This document shows, in pieces, positions 20,909 to 24,602 of a DNA stretch of 24,602 nucleotides (positions are counted from its first letter, which is position 1; the number at the start of each line of letters is the position of its first letter). This DNA is from JAKVKY01 sp964293585. GTDB taxonomy: Bacteria; Bacillota; Negativicutes; Acidaminococcales; Acidaminococcaceae. The notes below the pieces were generated by a model. The model worked only from the letters and a program-made list of their open reading frames with translations, was not told the DNA's origin and did not search any database. The stretch covers positions 1 through 24,602 of the forward strand of contig CAXYYS010000026.1 in the NCBI GenBank assembly GCA_964293585.1, in the 5' to 3' direction. The position numbers and the translations under genes are program-made.

Positions 20909-23738
20909 ATGCTTGCAGATATTTTTGCAGGGTCTTGAATAAGGTGGCCGGGTCGATAGGTTTGGCCACATGGGAATTCATACCGGCGGCGAGGCAGGCA
21001 TCCACATCTTCGTCATAAGCGTTGGCCGTGGTGGCGATGATAGGGATGGTTAGCGCCGCAGGCAGTCCCGACTGCCGTATCTGCCGGGTGGCTTCCTTGC
21101 CATCCAGTACCGGCATGCGTACATCCATAAGAATGGCAGTTAGTCCGGAAGAGTCTTTAAATTTTTGCACAGCCACAGCGCCATTTTCTGCCATCAGAAC
21201 CCTGGCCCCGTGTTTTTGCAGCAGACGTTTTAAAATTTCAGCGTTAATAGGATTGTCCTCGGCGATAAGTAAGGTCCTGCCCGCCAGGAAATTAGCACCG
21301 GCATCTTGAAGAGGCGTTGTCTTCAGTCCCGTAAGAGGAACCGTAGGCAGGTTCAGATGTACCGTAAAGGTAGTTCCCTGTCCCGGGATGCTGTGTACGG
21401 TGATGGTACCGCCCATTAGTTTTATCAGTTTGTACGTGATTGCCAGTCCCAGGCCCGTGCCTTTTTCATTACTGGTACCGGCCGGTAATTCTTGTTCAAA
21501 AGGCTGGAATAGTTTGCGTTGAAAAGCTTCGCTCATGCCGGCACCGTCATCTGTTACCTGGATATAAAAATCACAGTTTTTTCCCTGCATGGTATAGGAA
21601 CTGATGCTCAGGGAAACATGACCATGTTCCGGTGTAAATTTGACAGCATTAGACAGCAGATTAAAGGTGATCTGATTATATTTCAGCTTATCTACCAGCA
21701 GGGCAAAATCGAAAGTCGGCGCCTTGGCCGAGAAAGTAATTTTTTTAGTCAGACACATGGGATTGATGACACTGCCCAGATACTGGATAAATTCCTGTTG
21801 GGTGTATGGTTCAGGATGCAATTCCATCTTGCCGGCATTAATTTTGGCCAGGTCCAGGATATCGTTGACTAAATCCAGCAGATAGTGGCTGGAAATATCT
21901 ATTTTGTCCAGAAAATCTGCCACCTGTCTGTCTTTATTTTGTTCCCTGGCCAGTCCTGTCATACCGATGACGCCGTTAAGAGGCGTACGGATATCATGGC
22001 TCATGCGACTGAGAAAATCAGTTTTGGCAGCGTTAGCCTGGCGGCTTTCTTCCATGGCCGCCGTAGCAGTGGCGGTGGCTTTAAGCAGCTCTGCGTTATG
22101 GCGTTCCAGGGTCGCCAGATGCTGCTGTTTGGTCTGCATATTATAAAGTAAGCCGCCAACAATAGCCAGGATAAGCAATAAAGTTACCGGCAGCGCTATG
22201 GCATAGCGAGCCAGATAATCACGCCAGGTAGTGCTTTCATCAATGGAAGCTTCCTGTTTAAGAATAATATTCTGGACTTCCGTACGGCTCAGGGCATGGA
22301 TGCCTTTATTGATGATAGCGACCAGCCGGGGGTCAAAGGTACTGCGTTCTGCTACGCAATAAGAAAAGTTACCTTCGTCGGTAGCAGTGTACCAGAGGCT
22401 GAGATTGGAAAATTCATCATGCTGCAGTAACGAACTCAGGACCACGGAATTCTGCATGGTAGCATCAGCTACATGGTTCTTGACTGCACGTAAGGCGGCA
22501 GCAGGAGTGGCAGCCGGCACCAGTTCCAGATAGGGGTGAAATTTCTTGAGATGGGATAAGGTTCCTTCATCATTTTCCGGGATGGCCATCCGGTACGGGT
22601 GCCTTTCGTCGTAAATTTCTCCCCTGGGACCGGCAATAGCGGTGGTGGTTGGCATCAAACCTTCGGAAAGAACCAGGGCGTAGTTATGCTGCATGGCCTC
22701 GGTATTAACCAGGCCGGCCACCAGGTCGGCATTGCCGCTGCGCAGATATTCCGTAAGCTTGATACCTTTTGGGACAAATTCATATTTAAACTTGAGGCCT
22801 GTCTTATTGGCCACCTCATCCAGCAAATCTTTTAAGATGCCATCGGGCTGGCCGCTGCTAAAACCTTTGTAAGCTACTGGGTAGCGGTCTTCGAACAGGG
22901 CTACGGTAAAAGTTTTATGTTCATCCAGATATTCCAGTTCTTCCCGGGTAAAATCAGTGATGGAGGTACCATTACGGCCTATAAAATACTTAGCGTGCAG
23001 GTCGCCGGTGAAATTCGGATGTTCATAGTTCATCATCTTGATGGCTTCATCAATCTTGGAAAACGGACTGTCTTTTTTAGAAACAGGCGCCACCAGGTAA
23101 AACGGACTGACGGTAGTGATACCGACCAGGCGGTAATCCAGGGGGATATTCCCCATGCCGGAACGGCAGACCGCATCTACCTGGCCGTTTTTTATCGCCT
23201 CGTGCAGGTCTTTAAGGCTGGGATATAAAAATTCCTGGTACGTAAAATGGTGGGCTTTAGCATAAACTGCCATAGACAGGGCGGGAAAAGTATCTTTGAC
23301 CGCTCCGATTCGCAGGTTGGAAAAAGTTTTAAAATCTTCATAGTAAATATCAGAACGGCTTTTTAAGGTGTACAGACCGGTAATCTGCTCTCCCATGGGA
23401 TAGGTGGGGTAAAGATAGGAGTGGACACGATCCGGGGTAAATTCCACCGGCATAAGCAGATCCAGCTCGCCGCTATTGAGCATGCGGAGCAGATCATTGT
23501 TAGGTGCTACCACAATTTGAAATTTGCAGCCGGTATAACGGCTGAGCATGTCCAGATAGTCGACGCCGTAACCAGTATAACGGCCATCTTTATCCTGCAT
23601 GACAAAGTTACGCAGATCGTAGCAGCCAACCCGTAAAACATCCTCCTCCGCCAAGACAGGCGCAGGTAACAGGGCTGCCATCAGAAAATACAGCAGCAAC
23701 AGTATGGACATAAGGGTAGTTCTCTGGAAATCACGCAT
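20907..23738 (-). CDS. Second hybrid sensor histidine kinase with two SBP_bac_3-like domains
   Basis: A 943-residue membrane sensor built like its paralog at 14874-17750. It has a signal peptide ending near LPAPVLA, solute-binding domains at about 32-255 and 270-500, and a membrane span near 512-533. A coiled segment rich in Ala and Thr follows, then HisKA with H581 in FLSRMSHDIRTP, HATPase with FNLLSNAVKFTP, DDGAGM and GTGLGLAI, and a receiver with D872 in AILMDVRMP. HPt and output domains are absent. ATG 23738 is chosen because GAGG lies eight bases upstream; the longer frame from 23756 lacks a ribosome binding site. It is divergent from a PutP-type symporter gene, so its ligand may be related to that substrate (inference only). 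Confidence 0.93.
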   Translation of the reverse strand: MRDFQRTTLMSILLLLYFLMAALLPAPVLAEEDVLRVGCYDLRNFVMQDKDGRYTGYGVDYLDMLSRYTGCKFQIVVAPNNDLLRMLNSGELDLLMPVEFTPDRVHSYLYPTYPMGEQITGLYTLKSRSDIYYEDFKTFSNLRIGAVKDTFPALSMAVYAKAHHFTYQEFLYPSLKDLHEAIKNGQVDAVCRSGMGNIPLDYRLVGITTVSPFYLVAPVSKKDSPFSKIDEAIKMMNYEHPNFTGDLHAKYFIGRNGTSITDFTREELEYLDEHKTFTVALFEDRYPVAYKGFSSGQPDGILKDLLDEVANKTGLKFKYEFVPKGIKLTEYLRSGNADLVAGLVNTEAMQHNYALVLSEGLMPTTTAIAGPRGEIYDERHPYRMAIPENDEGTLSHLKKFHPYLELVPAATPAAALRAVKNHVADATMQNSVVLSSLLQHDEFSNLSLWYTATDEGNFSYCVAERSTFDPRLVAIINKGIHALSRTEVQNIILKQEASIDESTTWRDYLARYAIALPVTLLLILAIVGGLLYNMQTKQQHLATLERHNAELLKATATATAAMEESRQANAAKTDFLSRMSHDIRTPLNGVIGMTGLAREQNKDRQVADFLDKIDISSHYLLDLVNDILDLAKINAGKMELHPEPYTQQEFIQYLGSVINPMCLTKKITFSAKAPTFDFALLVDKLKYNQITFNLLSNAVKFTPEHGHVSLSISSYTMQGKNCDFYIQVTDDGAGMSEAFQRKLFQPFEQELPAGTSNEKGTGLGLAITYKLIKLMGGTITVHSIPGQGTTFTVHLNLPTVPLTGLKTTPLQDAGANFLAGRTLLIAEDNPINAEILKRLLQKHGARVLMAENGAVAVQKFKDSSGLTAILMDVRMPVLDGKEATRQIRQSGLPAALTIPIIATTANAYDEDVDACLAAGMNSHVAKPIDPATLFKTLQKYLQA

Positions 23739-23811
23739 CTGTTTCGCCTCAATCATATGCAGTGGGAAGTATATGGACAGAAGACAAAACTAATTAAGAA
23801 TTATTTTATAT

Positions 23812-23820
23812 ATTATAACA
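23812..23820 (-). promoter_or_regulatory. Possible extended -10 promoter of the second hybrid kinase
   Basis: On the minus strand TGT precedes TATAAT (extended -10), about 75 bases before the start codon. The -35 region is poor and A/T rich. Confidence 0.4.
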
Positions 23821-23901
23821 AATTTGAGCTAAACATGCTATAAATATTTAAGCAACTATTTAAACGGAAAGTGAAGATGAAATGACCAGGATAATTTACC
23901 C

Positions 23902-23931
23902 TTGCAAGGCAGAGGATAAACATTGTATAAT
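23902..23931 (+). promoter_or_regulatory. Probable promoter of the symporter gene
   Basis: TTGCAA (23902-23907) and TATAAT (23926-23931) are 18 bases apart, giving a leader of about 25 bases. Confidence 0.65.
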
Positions 23932-23961
23932 AAAAATACAAATTAGAAGAGGGGTTGTCAT

Positions 23962-24602
23962 ATGCATATTGAGACAGGAACACTCGTGGCTCTGGTGGTG
24001 TATTTTGTAGTACTGGTTGCCGTAGGTTTGGGGACATTTAATAAAAAAGAGGACCTGGAAGGTTATGTTTTAGGCGGACGCCAGTTGGGACCATGGGTTA
24101 CCAGCATGAGCGCTGAAGCCAGTGATATGAGCGGCTGGATGTTGATGGGATTGCCTGGTTATGCGTACTTGTCCGGTATGAGCGCTTTCTGGATTGCCAT
24201 CGGTCTGGCGTTAGGTACCTGGGCTAACTGGATCTGGATTGCCAGACGTCTGCGTATCTTTACCCAGGTGGTAAAAAATTCTATTACCCTGCCGGAATAT
24301 TTTGAAAACCGGTTTAACGATGCCAGCCAGCGAATCAGGATGGTATCTGCTGTCTTTATTTTTATTTTCTTCTTAATTTATACGTCTTCCAGTTTCGTAG
24401 CCGGAGGCAAACTGTTTAACACGGCTTTCGGCATGGACTACACTCTGGCTTTGTTTATTACGGCCGGCATCGTGGTTTTCTATACGCTGATGGGCGGTTT
24501 TGCCGCTGTATGCTGGACGGACTTGTTCCAGGGCTTTTTGATGTTCTTCTCCGTGCTGGTGGTGCCTGTTACCGCAGCTTATAAGCTGGGCGGTGTAGGC
24601 GA
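23962..24602 (+). CDS. putP: Sodium/solute symporter, PutP (sodium/proline) type, 3' end cut by window edge
   Basis: A sodium-coupled importer of the SSS family in the inner membrane. About 213 residues are present and the frame is open at the right edge. The N terminus shows MHIETGTLVALVVYFVVLV as the first membrane helix, then EGYVLGGRQLGPWVTSMSAE and ASDMSGWMLMGLPGYAY, which match the PutP subfamily's sodium and substrate region. NWIWIARRLRIFTQV, ITLPEYFENRF, YTSSSFVAGGKLF and GGFAAVCWTDLFQG follow. ATG 23962 has GAGGGG upstream. Proline is the likely substrate by family similarity; other amino acids are possible. It is divergent from the solute-sensing kinase. Confidence 0.93.
   Translation, partial: MHIETGTLVALVVYFVVLVAVGLGTFNKKEDLEGYVLGGRQLGPWVTSMSAEASDMSGWMLMGLPGYAYLSGMSAFWIAIGLALGTWANWIWIARRLRIFTQVVKNSITLPEYFENRFNDASQRIRMVSAVFIFIFFLIYTSSSFVAGGKLFNTAFGMDYTLALFITAGIVVFYTLMGGFAAVCWTDLFQGFLMFFSVLVVPVTAAYKLGGVG

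Overview
The window is ordinary chromosomal DNA of roughly 50% G+C from a Firmicutes-type bacterium, most likely a diderm Negativicutes (Acidaminococcaceae-like). This is inferred from the mix of Gram-positive control signals (CIRCE, glycine riboswitch, AGGAGG ribosome binding sites, T-tailed terminators) with an AMIN-domain amidase and a GerMN lipoprotein. No rRNA, tRNA, CRISPR array, phage or insertion sequence was seen. About 19 complete protein genes and two edge-truncated ones (gcvH, putP) fill most of the sequence.

Left part (1-1777, minus strand): a glycine cleavage operon, gcvT then gcvH running off the left edge. It is driven by a recognisable promoter and a single-aptamer glycine riboswitch followed by an intrinsic terminator. 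Plus-strand housekeeping genes follow (1880-6019): a C_GCAxxG_C_C-family cysteine protein, acpS, a bifunctional NAD(P)HX repair enzyme, a secreted AMIN/amidase_3 cell-wall hydrolase and a GerMN lipoprotein.

After a terminator comes a tight cluster (6097-10746): tsaE, tsaB, rimI and tsaD, i.e. the bacterial t6A tRNA-modification genes, running directly into a soluble PdtaS/EutW-type histidine kinase and an ANTAR RNA-binding response regulator. The tsaD frame is full length and conserved except for one in-frame TAG at codon 23 (7753-7755). TsaD is normally essential, so this is the most striking anomaly. No complete gene in the window ends in TAG (12 TAA, 7 TGA).

Next are groES-groEL under a textbook promoter plus a perfect CIRCE operator, and guaA with its own promoter (10874-14751). 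The right part (14874-24602) holds two large paralogous hybrid sensor kinases on the minus strand. Each has two periplasmic solute-binding (SBP_bac_3-like) domains, a membrane span, a kinase core and a receiver, and neither has an HPt domain or a neighbouring output regulator. Between them lies a metal-resistance module: an ArsR/SmtB repressor with an alpha-5 metal site, and a P1B-type Zn/Cd/Pb ATPase whose promoter carries an ArsR-type operator and a cluster of GTTAC/GTAAC pentamers. The ATPase has a short four-cysteine N-terminal motif instead of an HMA domain. A divergent PutP-type sodium/solute symporter begins at 23962 and runs off the right edge.
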